Below are positions 39,307-50,600 of a DNA stretch of 64,000 bases, one piece after another. Origin of the DNA: Baylisascaris procyonis (Eukaryota; Nematoda; Chromadorea; Rhabditida; Ascarididae); contig JAZARR010000247.1 of NCBI GenBank assembly GCA_037389465.1, positions 620,001 through 684,000 on the forward strand. The letters run 5' to 3'. Both the position numbers and the translations under genes were made by a program. Position 1 is the stretch's first letter. Each line of letters begins with the position of its first letter. Below the pieces are notes generated by a model. That model was not told the origin of the DNA. It was given only the letters and a program-made list of their open reading frames with translations, and searched no databases.

Positions 39307-41242
39307 ATGCCCAAGAACGGATTTTCCTGTTCCCGAACGGATATCTCAACCGGATCATTAAATTTTCCGGAATTTTCTTCACAGCACCCTTCAGACAAGA
39401 GTTTGCAAGAGGTCCTGAAGAAAGTTCCCACAAAAATGCAGAAACGACAACGAAATAACGTTTTCCGTATTGCTTTTCATACTTTGCAAAGATATTCCGG
39501 AAAAATTTCCATATACAAAATTTTTTCCGCAAATTCGCACCCATTCCCTAACATGTCCCCTAAAATTCCTCACAAAACCAAAAAAAGAAGTCCAAATTCA
39601 AACAAATGGATAGAAAGATATGAACAAAAATGCTTAAGTATGAAAAAATGTTTCGGCCGGAATTTCTCAAAGATTCAACAGGATAACACCTACCAAAAAA
39701 TTTATCAGCAACGCCCCACTACGAAGAAAACACAAGTGCAAAAAATCCGGCAGAAAAAACAAATCCATGAAGAGTTATGACATCTACAATCAAAAATGTG
39801 TTACTGATCTTCAGTACGCACAGAGTAAAAGTCGGAAATTTGCCATATTTTTCCCATCGTAACCGGAAGCTTCTTCCAGATTATGATGGATCATTCTAAA
39901 TCATGGCTAATGAAAAAGATTCCTGATGAATTGACCTAATCCAAGCCGAGATATGCCCAAGAACGGATTTTCCTGTTCCCGAACGGATATCTCAACCGGA
40001 TCATTAAATTTTCCGGAATTTTCTTCACAGCACCCTTCAGACAAGAATTTCCAAGAGGTCCTGAAGAAAGTTCCCACAAAAATGCAGAAACGACAACGAA
40101 ATAACGTTTTCCGGATTGCTTTTCATACTTTGCAAAGATATTCCGGAAAAATTTACATATTCAAAATTTTTTCCGCAAATTCGCACCCATCCCACACATG
40201 TCCCCTAAAATTCCTCACAAAACCAAAAAAAGAAGTCCAAATTCAAACAAATGGATAGAAAGATATGAACAAAAATGCTTAAGTATGAAAAAATGTTTCG
40301 GCCGGAATTTCTCAAAGATTCAACAGGATAACACCTACCAAAAAATTTATCAGCAACGCCCCACTATGAAGAAAACACAAGTGCAAAAAATCCGGCAGAA
40401 AAAACAAATCCATGAAGAGTTACGACATCTACAATCAAAAATGTGTTACTGATCTTCAGTACGTATAGAGTAAAAGTCGGAAATTTGCCAAATTTTTCCC
40501 ATCGTAACCGGAAGCTTCTTCCAGATTATGATGGATCATTCTAAATCATGGCTAATGAAAAAGATTCCTGATGAATTGACCTAATCCAAGCCGAGATATG
40601 CCCAAGAACGGATTTTCCTGTTCCCGAACGGATATCTCAACCGGATCATTAAATTTTCCGGAATTTTCTTCACAGCACCCTTCAGACAAGAATTTCCAAG
40701 AGGTCCTGAAGAAAGTTCCCACAAAAATGCAGAAACGACAACGAAATAACGTTTTCCGGATTGCTTTTCATACTTTGCAAAGATATTCCGGAAAAATTTC
40801 CATATTCAAATTTTTTCCGCAAATTCGCACCCATCCCCTAACATGTCCCCTAAAATTCCTCACAAAACCAAAAAAAGAAGTCCAAATTCAAACAAATGGA
40901 TAGAAAGATATGAACAAAAATGCTTAAGTATGAAAAAATCTTTCGGCCGGAATTTCTCAAAGATTCAACAGGATAACACCTACCAAAAAATTTATCAGCA
41001 ACGCCCCACTATGAAGAAAACACAAGTGCAAAAAATCCGGCAGAAAAAACAAATCCATGAAGAGTTACGACATCTACAATCAAAAATGTGTTACTGATCT
41101 TCAGTACGTATAGAGTAAAAGTCGGAAATTTGCCAAATTTTTCCCATCGTAACCGGAACGCTCTTCCAGATTATGATGGGCCATTCTAAATCATGGCTAA
41201 TGAAAAAGATTCCTGATGAATTGACCTAATCCAAGCCGAGAT

Positions 41243-41888
41243 ATGCCCAAGAACGAATTTTAATGTTCCCGAACGGATATCTCAACCGGATCATTAAATT
41301 TTCCGGAATTTTCTTCACAGCACCCTTCAGACAAGAATTTCCAAGAGGTCCTGGAGAAAGTATCCACAAAAAGGCAGAAACGACAACGAAATAACGTTTT
41401 CCGGATTGCTTTTCATACTTTGGAAAGATATTCCGGGAAAATTTTCATATTCGAAATTTTTTCCGCAAATTCGCACCCATCCCATCACATGTCCCCCAAA
41501 ATTCCTCACAAAACCAAAAAAAGAAGTCCAAATTCAAACAAATGGATAGAAAGATATGAACAAAAATGCTTAAGTATGAAAAAATGTTTCGGCCGGAATT
41601 TCTCAAAGATTCAACAGGATAACACCTACCAAAAAATTTATCAGCAACGCCCCACTATGAAGAAAACACAAGTGCAAAAAATCCGGCAGAAAAATCAAAT
41701 CCATGAAGAGTTACGACATCTACAATCAAAAATGTGTTACTGATCTTCAGTACGTATAGAGTAAAAGTCGGAAATTTGCCAAATTTTTCCCATCGTAACC
41801 GGAAGCTTCTTCCAGATTATGATGGATCATTCTAAATCATGGCTAATGAAAAAGATTCCTGATGAATTGACCTAATCCAAGCCGAGAT
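41243..41888. repeat. Monomer 64, carries the monomer 60 cluster
   Basis: The five rare substitutions of monomer 60 recur at 41350-41445, exactly four units (2583 bp) downstream. Flanking alleles differ: AACGAATTTTAATG at the start, TTCGAAATTT, CCCATCAC and CCCCCAAAAT. So only part of the unit is shared, as expected for gene conversion or for a duplication that later drifted. Confidence 0.85.
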
Positions 41889-44468
41889 ATGCCCAAGAAC
41901 GGATTTTCCTGTTCCCGAACGGATATCTCAACCGGATCATTAAATTTTCCGGAATTTTCTTCACAGCACCCTTCAGACAAGAATTTCCAAGAGGTCCTGA
42001 AGAAAGTTCCCACAAAAATGCAGAAACGACAACGAAATAACGTTTTCCGGATTGCTTTTCATACTTTGCAAAGATATTCCGGAAAAATTTCCATATTCAA
42101 AATTTTTTCCGCAAATTCGCACCCATCCCAACATGTCCCCTAAAATTCCTCACAAAACCAAAAAAAGAAGTCCAAATTCTAACAAACGGATAGAAAGATA
42201 TGAACAAAAATGCTTAAGTATGAAAAAATGTTTCGGCCGGAATTTCTCAAAGATTCAACAGGATAACACCTACCAAAAAATTTATCAGCAACGCCCCACT
42301 ATGAAGAAAACACAAGTGCAAAAAATCCGGCAGAAAAAACAAATCCATGAAGAGTTATGACATCTACAATCAAAAATGTGTTACTGATCTTCAGTACGCA
42401 CAGAGTAAAAGTCGGAAATTTGCCAAATTTTTCGCATCGTAACCGGAAGCTTCTTCCAGATTATGATGGATCATTCTAAATCATGGCTAATGAAAAAGAT
42501 TCCTGATGAATTGACCTAATCCAAGCCGAGATATGCCCAAGAACGGATTTTCCTGTTCCCGAACGGATATCTCAACCGGATCATTAAATTTTCCGGAATT
42601 TTCTTCACAGCACCCTTCAGACAAGAATTTCCAAGAGGTCCTGAAGAAAGTTCCCACAAAAATGCAGAAACGACAACGAAATAACGTTTTCCGGATTGCT
42701 TTTCATACTTTGCAAAGATATTCCGGAAAAATTTCCATATTCGAAATTTTTTCCGCAAATTCGCACCCATCCCCCAACATGTCCCCTAAAATTCCTCACA
42801 AAACCAAAAAAAGAAGTCCAAATTCTAACAAACGGATAGAAAGATATGAACAAAAATGCTTAAGTATGAAAAAATGTTTCGGCCGGAATTTCTCAAAGAT
42901 TCAACAGGATAACACCTACCAAAAAATTTATCAGCAACGCCCCACTATGAAGAAAACACAAGTGCAAAAAATCCGGCAGAAAAAACAAATCCATGAAGAG
43001 TTATGACATCTACAATCAAAAATGTGTTACTGATCTTCAGTACGTATAGAGTAAAAGTCGGAAATTTGCCAAATTTTTCCCATCGTAACCGGAAGCTTCT
43101 TCCAGATTATGATGGATCATTCTAAATCATGGCTAATGAAAAAGATTCCTGATGAATTGACCTAATCCAAGCCGAGATATGCCCAAGAACGGATTTTCCT
43201 GTTCCCGAACGGATATCTCAACCGGATCATTAAATTTTCCGGAATTTTCTTCACAGCACCCTTCAGACAAGAATTTCCAAGAGGTCCTGAAGAAAGTTCC
43301 CACAAAAATGCAGAAACGACAACGAAATAACGTTTTCCGGATTGCTTTTCATACTTTGCAAAGATATTCCGGAAAAATTTCCATATTCAAAATTTTTTCC
43401 GCAAATTCGCACCCATCCCTAACATGTCCCCTAAAATTCCTCACAAAACCAAAAAAAGAAGTCCAAATTCTAACAAACGGATAGAAAGATATGAACAAAA
43501 ATGCTTAAGTATGAAAAAATCTTTCGGCCGGAATTTCTCAAAGATTCAACAGGATAACACCTACCAAAAAATTTATCAGCAACGCCCCACTATGAAGAAA
43601 ACACAAGTGCAAAAAATCCGGCAGAAAAAACAAATCCATGAAGAGTTATGACATCTACAATCAAAAATGTGTTACTGATCTTCAGTACGCACAGAGTAAA
43701 AGTCGGAAATTTGCCAAATTTTTCCCATCGTAACCGGAAGCTTCTTCCAGATTATGATGGATCATTCTAAATCATGGCTAATGAAAAAGATTCCTGATGA
43801 ATTGACCTAATCCAAGCCGAGATATGCCCAAGAACGGATTTTCCTGTTCCCGAACGGATATCTCAACCGGATCATTAAATTTTCCGGAATTTTCTTCACA
43901 GCACCCTTCAGACAAGAATTTCCAAGAGGTCCTGAAGAAAGTTCCCACAAAAATGCAGAAACGACAACGAAATAACGTTTTCCGGATTGCTTTTCATACT
44001 TTGCAAAGATATTCCGGAAAAATTTCCATATTCAAAATTTTTTCCGCAAATTCGCACCCATCCCCAACATGTCCCCTAAAATTCCTCACAAAACCAAAAA
44101 AAGAAGTCCAAATTCTAACAAACGGATAGAAAGATATGAACAAAAATGCTTAAGTATGAAAAAATCTTTCGGCCGGAATTTCTCAAAGATTCAACAGGAT
44201 AACACCTACCAAAAAATTTATCAGCAACGCCCCACTATGAAGAAAACACAAGTGCAAAAAATCCGGCAGAAAAAACAAATCCATGAAGAGTTATGACATC
44301 TACAATCAAAAATGTGTTACTGATCTTCAGTACGTATAGAGTAAAAGTCGGAAATTTGCCAAATTTTTCCCATCGTAACCGGAAGCTTCTTCCAGATTAT
44401 GATGGATCATTCTAAATCATGGCTAATGAAAAAGATTCCTGATGAATTGACCTAATCCAAGCCGAGAT

Positions 44469-45114
44469 ATGCCCAAGAACGGATTTTCCTGTTCCCGAAC
44501 GGATATCTCAACCGGATCATTAAATTTTCCGGAATTTTCTTCACAGCACCCTTCAGACAAGAATTTCCAAGAGGTCCTGAAGAAAGTTCCCACAAAAATG
44601 CAGAAACGACAACGAAATAACGTTTTCCGGATTGCTTTTCATACTTTGCAGAGATATTCCGGAAAAATTTCCATATTCAAAATTTTTTCCGCAAATTCGC
44701 ACCCATCACCCAACATGTCCCCTAAAATTCCTCACAAAACCAAAAAAAGAAGTCCAAATTCTAACAAACGAATAGAAAGATATGAACAAAAATGCTTAAG
44801 TACGAAAAAATCCTTCGGCCGGAATTTCTCAAAGATTCAACAGGATAATACCTACCACAAAATTTATCAGCAACGCTCCACTATCAAGAAAACACAAGTG
44901 CAAAAAATCCGGCAGAAAAATCAAATCCATGAAGAGTTACGACATCTACAATCAAAAACGTGTTACTGATCTTCAGTACGCACAGAGTAAAAGTCGGAAA
45001 TTCGCCGAATTTTTCTCATCGTAACCGGAAGCTTCTCCCAGATTATGATGGATCATTCTAACTCATGGCTAATGAAAAAAATTCCTGATGAATTGACCTA
45101 ATCCAAGCCGAGAT
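44469..45114. repeat. Monomer 69, ACCACAAAAT/ATCAAG subtype with divergent tail
   Basis: The unit carries GCAGAGATATTCC, CATCACCCAAC, AGTACGAAAAAATCC, GATAATACC, ACCACAAAAT, CTCCACTATCAAG, AATCAAATCC, TTACGAC and AAACGTG. The tail at 45001-45090 has CGCCGAATTTTTCTC, GCTTCTCCCAG and CTAACTCATGG. Monomer 73 at 47052, four units later, shares CATCACCCAAC, AGTACGAAAAAATCC and ACCACAAAAT. Confidence 0.8.
45001..45090. repeat. Divergent inter-ORF tail, copy 1
   Basis: The bases CGCCGAATTTTTCTCATCG, GCTTCTCCCAG, CTAACTCATGG and GAAAAAAATTCC replace the standard TGCCAAATTTTTCCCATCG, GCTTCTTCCAG, CTAAATCATGG and GAAAAAGATTCC. This copy has all four markers of the variant tail. Two other copies, at 58575 and 59811, carry different subsets. 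Confidence 0.85.
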
Positions 45115-45760
45115 ATGCCCAAGAACGGATTTTCCTGTTCCCGAACGGATATCTCAACCGGATCATTAAATTTTCCGGAATTTTCTTCACACGACCCCTC
45201 AGACAAGAATTTCCAAGAGCTCCTGAAGAATGTTCCCACAAAAATGCAGAAACGACAACGAAATAACGTTTTCCGGATTGCTTTTCATACTTTGCAAAGA
45301 TATTCCGGAGAAATTTCCATATTCGAAATTTTTTCCGCAAATTCGCACCCATCCCCCAACATGTTCCCTAAAATTCCTCACAAAACCAAAAAAAGAAGTC
45401 CAAATTCTAACAAACGAATAGAAAGATATGAACAAAAATGCTTAAGTATGAAAAAATATTTCGGCCGGAATTTCTCAAAGATTCAACAGGATAACACCTA
45501 CCAAAAAATTTATCAGCAACGCCCCACTATGAAGAAAACACAAGTGCAAAAAATCCGGCAGAAAAAACAAATCCATGAAGAGTTATGACATCTACAATCA
45601 AAAATGTGTTACTGATCTTCAGTACGTATAGAGTAAAAGTCGGAAATTTGCCAAATTTTTCCCATCGTAACCGGAAGCTTCTTCCAGATTATGATGGATC
45701 ATTCTAAATCATGGCTAATGAAAAAGATTCCTGATGAATTGACCTAATCCAAGCCGAGAT
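45115..45760. repeat. Monomer 70, several private substitutions
   Basis: Following the divergent tail, this unit has CACACGACCCCTCAG in place of CACAGCACCCTTCAG, GAGCTCC in place of GAGGTCC, GAATGTTCC, GGAGAAATTTCC, TTCGAAATT and CCCCCAACATGTTCCC. GAATGTTCC reappears in monomer 93, which also follows a copy of the divergent tail. Confidence 0.8.
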
Positions 45761-46406
45761 ATGCCCAAGAACGGATTTTCCTGTTCCCCAACGGATATAT
45801 CAACCGGATCATTAAATTTTCCGGAATTTTCTTCACAGCACCCTTCAGACAAGAATTTCCAAGAGGTCCTGAAGAAAGTTCCCACAAAAATGCAGAAACG
45901 ACAACGAAATAACGTTTTCCGGATTGCTTTTCATACTTTGCAAAGATATTCCGGAAAAATTTCCATATTCAAAATTTTTTCCGCAAATTCGCACCCATCC
46001 CACAACATGTCCCCAAAAATTCCTCACAAAACCAAAAAAAGAAGTCCAAATTCTAACAAACGAATAGAAAGATATGAACAAAAATGCTTAAGTATGAAAA
46101 AATCTTTCGGCCGGAATTTCTCAAAGATTCAACAGGATAACACCTACCAAAAAATTTATCAGCAACGCTCCACTATCAAGAAAACACAAGTGCAAAAAAT
46201 CCGGCAGAAAAATCAAATCCATGAAGAGTTACGACATCTACAATCAAAAACGTGTTACTGATCTTCAGTACGCACAGAGTAAAAGTCGGAAATTTGCCAA
46301 AGTTTTCCCATCGTAACCGGAAGCTTCTTCCAGATTATGATGGATCATTCTAAATCATGGCTAATGAAAAAGATTCCTGATGAATTGACCTAATCCAAGC
46401 CGAGAT

Positions 46407-47696
46407 ATGCCCAAGAACGGTTTTCCTGTTCCCCAACGGATATATCAACCGGACCATTAAATTTTCCGGAATTTTCTTCACAGCACCCTTTAGACAAGAA
46501 TTTCCAAGAGGTCCTCAAGAAAGTTCCCACAAAAATGCAGAAACGACAACGAAATAACGTTTTCCGGATTGCTTTTCATACTTTGCAGAGATATTCCGGA
46601 AAAATTTCCATATTCAAAATTTTTTCCGCAAATTCGCACCCATCACCCAACATGTCCCCTAAAATTCCTCACAAAACCAAAAAAAGAAGTCCAAATTCTA
46701 ACAAACGAATAGAAAGATATGAATAAAAATGCTTAAGTATGAAAAAATATTTCGGCCCGAATTTCTCAAAGATTCAACAGGACAACACCTACCAAAAAAT
46801 TTATCAGCAACGCCCCACTATGAAGAAAACACAAGTGCAAAAAATCCGGCAGAAAAAACAAATCCATGAAGAGTTATGACATCTACAATCAAAAATGTGT
46901 TACTGATCTTCAGTACGTATAGAGTAAAAGTCGGAAATTTGCCAAATTTTTCCCATCGTAACCGGAAGCTTCTTCCAGATTATGATGGATCATTCTAAAT
47001 CATGGCTAATGAAAAAGATTCCTGATGAATTGACCTAATCCAAGCCGAGATATGCCCAAGAACGGTTTTCCTGTTCCCCAACGGATATATCAACCGGACC
47101 ATTAAATTTTCCGGAATTTTCTTCACAGCACCCTTTAGACAAGAATTTCCAAGAGGTCCTCAAGAAAGTTCCCACAAAAATGCAGAAACGACAACGAAAT
47201 AACGTTTTCCGGATTGCTTTTCATACTTTGCAAAGATATTCCGGAAAAATTTCCATATTCAAAATTTTTTCCGCAAATTCGCACCCATCACCCAACATGT
47301 CCCCTAAAATTCCTCACAAAACCAAAAAAAGAAGTCCAAATTCTAACAAACGAATAGAAAGATATGAACAAAAATGCTTAAGTACGAAAAAATCCTTCGG
47401 CCGGAATTTCTCAAAGATTCAACAGGATAACACCTACCACAAAATTTATCAGCAACGCCCCACTATGAAGAAAACACAAGTGCAAAAAATCCGGCAGAAA
47501 AATCAAATCCATGAAGAGTTATGACATCTACAATCAAAAATGTGTTACTGATCTTCAGTACGCACAGAGTAAAAGTCGGAAATTTGCCAAATTTTTCCCA
47601 TCGTAACCGGAAGCTTCTTCCAGATTATGATGGATCATTCTAAATCATGGCTAATGAAAAAGATTCCTGATGAATTGACCTAATCCAAGCCGAGAT
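46407..47696. repeat. Monomers 72-73, adjacent near-identical pair in their 5' halves
   Basis: Both units share AACGGTTTTCC (one A lost), CCCCAACGGATATATC, ACCGGACCATT, CCCTTTAGAC, CCTCAAG and CATCACCCAAC, a combination found in no other unit. Their 3' halves differ: monomer 72 has GAATAAAAATG and AATATTTCGGCCCG, while monomer 73 has AGTACGAAAAAATCC and ACCACAAAAT. This looks like a tandem duplication or conversion covering the 5' half. Confidence 0.8.
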
Positions 47697-50600
47697 ATGC
47701 CCAAGAACGGATTTTCCTGTTCCCGAACGGATATCTCAACCGGATCATTAAATTTTCCGGAATTTTCTTCACAGCACCCTTCAGACAAGAATTTCCAAGA
47801 GGTCCTGAAGAAAGTTCCCACAAAAATGCAGAAACGACAACGAAATAACGTTTTCCGGATTGCTTTTCATACTTTGCAAAGATATTCCGGAGAAATTTCC
47901 ATATTCAAAATTTTTTCCGCAAATTCGCACCCATCCCCTAACATGTCCCCTAAAATTCCTCACAAAACCAAAAAAAGAAGTCCAAATTCTAACAAACGAA
48001 TAGAAAGATATGAACAAAAATGCTTAAGTATGAAAAAATGTTTCGGCCGGAATTTCTCAAAGATTCAACAGGATAACACCTACCAAAAAATTTATCAGCA
48101 ACGCCCCACTATGAAGAAAACACAAGTGCAAAAAATCCGGCAGAAAAATCAAATCCATGAAGAGTTATGACATCTACAATCAAAAATGTGTTACTGATCT
48201 TCAGTACGTATAGAGTAAAAGTCGGAAATTTGCCAAATTTTTCCCATCGTAACCGGAAGCTTCTTCCAGATTATGATGGATCATTCTAAATCATGGCTAA
48301 TGAAAAAGATTCCTGATGAATTGACCTAATCCAAGCCGAGATATGCCCAAGAACGGATTTTCCTGTTCCCGAACGGATATCTCAACCGGATCATTAAATT
48401 TTCCGGAATTTTCTTCACAGCACCCTTCAGACAAGAATTTCCAAGAGGTCCTGAAGAAAGTTCCCACAAAAATGCAGAAACGACAACGAAATAACGTTTT
48501 CCGGATTGCTTTTCATACTTTGCAAAGATATTCCGGAAAAATTTCCATATTCAAAATTTTTTCCGCAAATTCGCACCCATCCCCAACATGTCCCCTAAAA
48601 TTCCTCACAAAACCAAAAAAAGAAGTCCAAATTCTAACAAACGGATAGAAAGATATGAACAAAAATGCTTAAGTATGAAAAAATGTTTCGGCCGGAATTT
48701 CTCAAAGATTCAACAGGATAACACCTACCAAAAAATTTATCAGCAACGCCCCACTATGAAGAAAACACAAGTGCAAAAAATCCGGCAGAAAAAACAAATC
48801 CATGAAGAGTTATGACATCTACAATCAAAAATGTGTTACTGATCTTCAGTACGTATAGAGTAAAAGTCGGAAATTTGCCAAATTTTTCCCATCGTAACCG
48901 GAAGCTTCTTCCAGATTATGATGGATCATTCTAAATCATGGCTAATGAAAAAGATTCCTGATGAATTGACCTAATCCAAGCCGAGATATGCCCAAGAACG
49001 GATTTTCCTGTTCCCGAACGGATATCTCAACCGGATCATTAAATTTTCCGGAATTTTCTTCACAGCACCCTTCAGACAAGAATTTCCAAGAGGTCCTGAA
49101 GAAAGTTCCCACAAAAATGCAGAAACGACAACGAAATAACGTTTTCCGGATTGCTTTTCATACTTTGCAAAGATATTCCGGAAAAATTTCCATATTCAAA
49201 ATTTTTTCCGCAAATTCGCACCCATCCCCTAACATGTCCCCTAAAATTCCTCACAAAACCAAAAAAGAAGTCCAAATTCTAACAAACGGATAGAAAGATA
49301 TGAACAAAAATGCTTAAGTATGAAAAAATGTTTCGGCCGGAATTTCTCAAAGATTCAACAGGATAACACCTACCAAAAAATTTATCAGCAACGCCCCACT
49401 ATGAAGAAAACACAAGTGCAAAAAATCCGGCAGAAAAAAACAAATCCATGAAGAGTTATGACATCTACAATCAAAAATGTGTTACTGATCTTCAGTACGT
49501 ATAGAGTAAAAGTCGGAAATTTGCCAAATTTTTCCCATCGTAACCGGAAGCTTCTTCCAGATTATGATGGATCATTCTAAATCATGGCTAATGAAAAAGA
49601 TTCCTGATGAATTGACCTAATCCAAGCCGAGATATGCCCAAGAACGGATTTTCCTGTTCCCGAACGGATATCTCAACCGGACCATTAAATTTTCCGGAAT
49701 TTTCTTCACAGCACCCTTTAGACAAGAATTTCCAAGAGGTCCTCAAGAAAGTTCCCACAAAAATGCAGAAACGACAACGAAATAACGTTTTCCGGATTGC
49801 TTTTCATACTTTGCAAAGATATTCCGGAAAAATTTCCATATTCAAAATTTTTTCCGCAAATTCGCACCCATCCCCTAACATGTCCCCTAAAATTCCTCAC
49901 AAAACCAAAAAAAGAAGTCCAAATTCTAACAAACGAATAGAAAGATATGAACAAAAATGCTTAAGTATGAAAAAATGTTTCGGCCGGAATTTCTCAAAGA
50001 TTCAACAGGATAACACCTACCAAAAAATTTATCAGCAACGCCCCACTATGAAGAAAACACAAGTGCAAAAAATCCGGCAGAAAAAACAAATCCATGAAGA
50101 GTTACGACATCTACAATCAAAAATGTGTTACTGATCTTCAGTACGCATAGAGTAAAAGTCGGAAATTTGCCAAATTTTTCCCATCGTAACCGGAAGCTTC
50201 TTCCAGATTATGATGGATCATTCTAAATCATGGCTAATGAAAAAGATTCCTGATGAATTGACCTAATCCAAGCCGAGATATGCCCAAGAACGGATTTTCC
50301 TGTTCCCGAACGGATATCTCAACCGGATCATTAAATTTTCCGAATTTTCTTCACAGCACCCTTCAGACAAGAATTTCCAAGAGGTCCTGAAGAAAGTTCC
50401 CACAAAAATGCAGAAACGACAACGAAATAACGTTTTCCGTATTGCTTTTCATACTTTGCAAAGATATTCCGGAAAAATTTCCATATTCAAAATTTTTTCC
50501 GCAAATTCGCACCCATCCCCTAACATGTCCCCTAAAATTCCTCACAAAACCAAAAATAGAAGTCGAAATTCTAACAAACGGATAGAAAGATATGAACAAA

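Larger units (their letters stand above)
27043..41888. repeat. Domain III: mixed-variant block, monomers 42-64
   Basis: Monomer starts: 27043, 27687, 28333, 28977, 29621, 30267, 30912, 31556, 32202, 32848, 33494, 34140, 34785, 35431, 36077, 36723, 37369, 38014, 38660, 39307, 39953, 40598, 41243. Units here combine alleles from domains II and IV. The end-of-unit site alternates between AACGCTCTTCC and AAGCTTCTTCC, the site before the ATG between CCAAG and CCGAG, and the mid-unit site between TTCAAAC and TTCTAAC. The codon-like site after GAAAAAA is TGT, TAT or TCT. Monomers 49-51 and 56 form a recognisable subtype with CGAATAG, GATATCAAC, AATCTTTCGG and GGAATTTTTC. Monomers 51, 53 and 56 share a peculiar tail, and 60 and 64 share a rare cluster. 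The left boundary is a gradient over monomers 37-44, not a sharp break. Confidence 0.75.
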
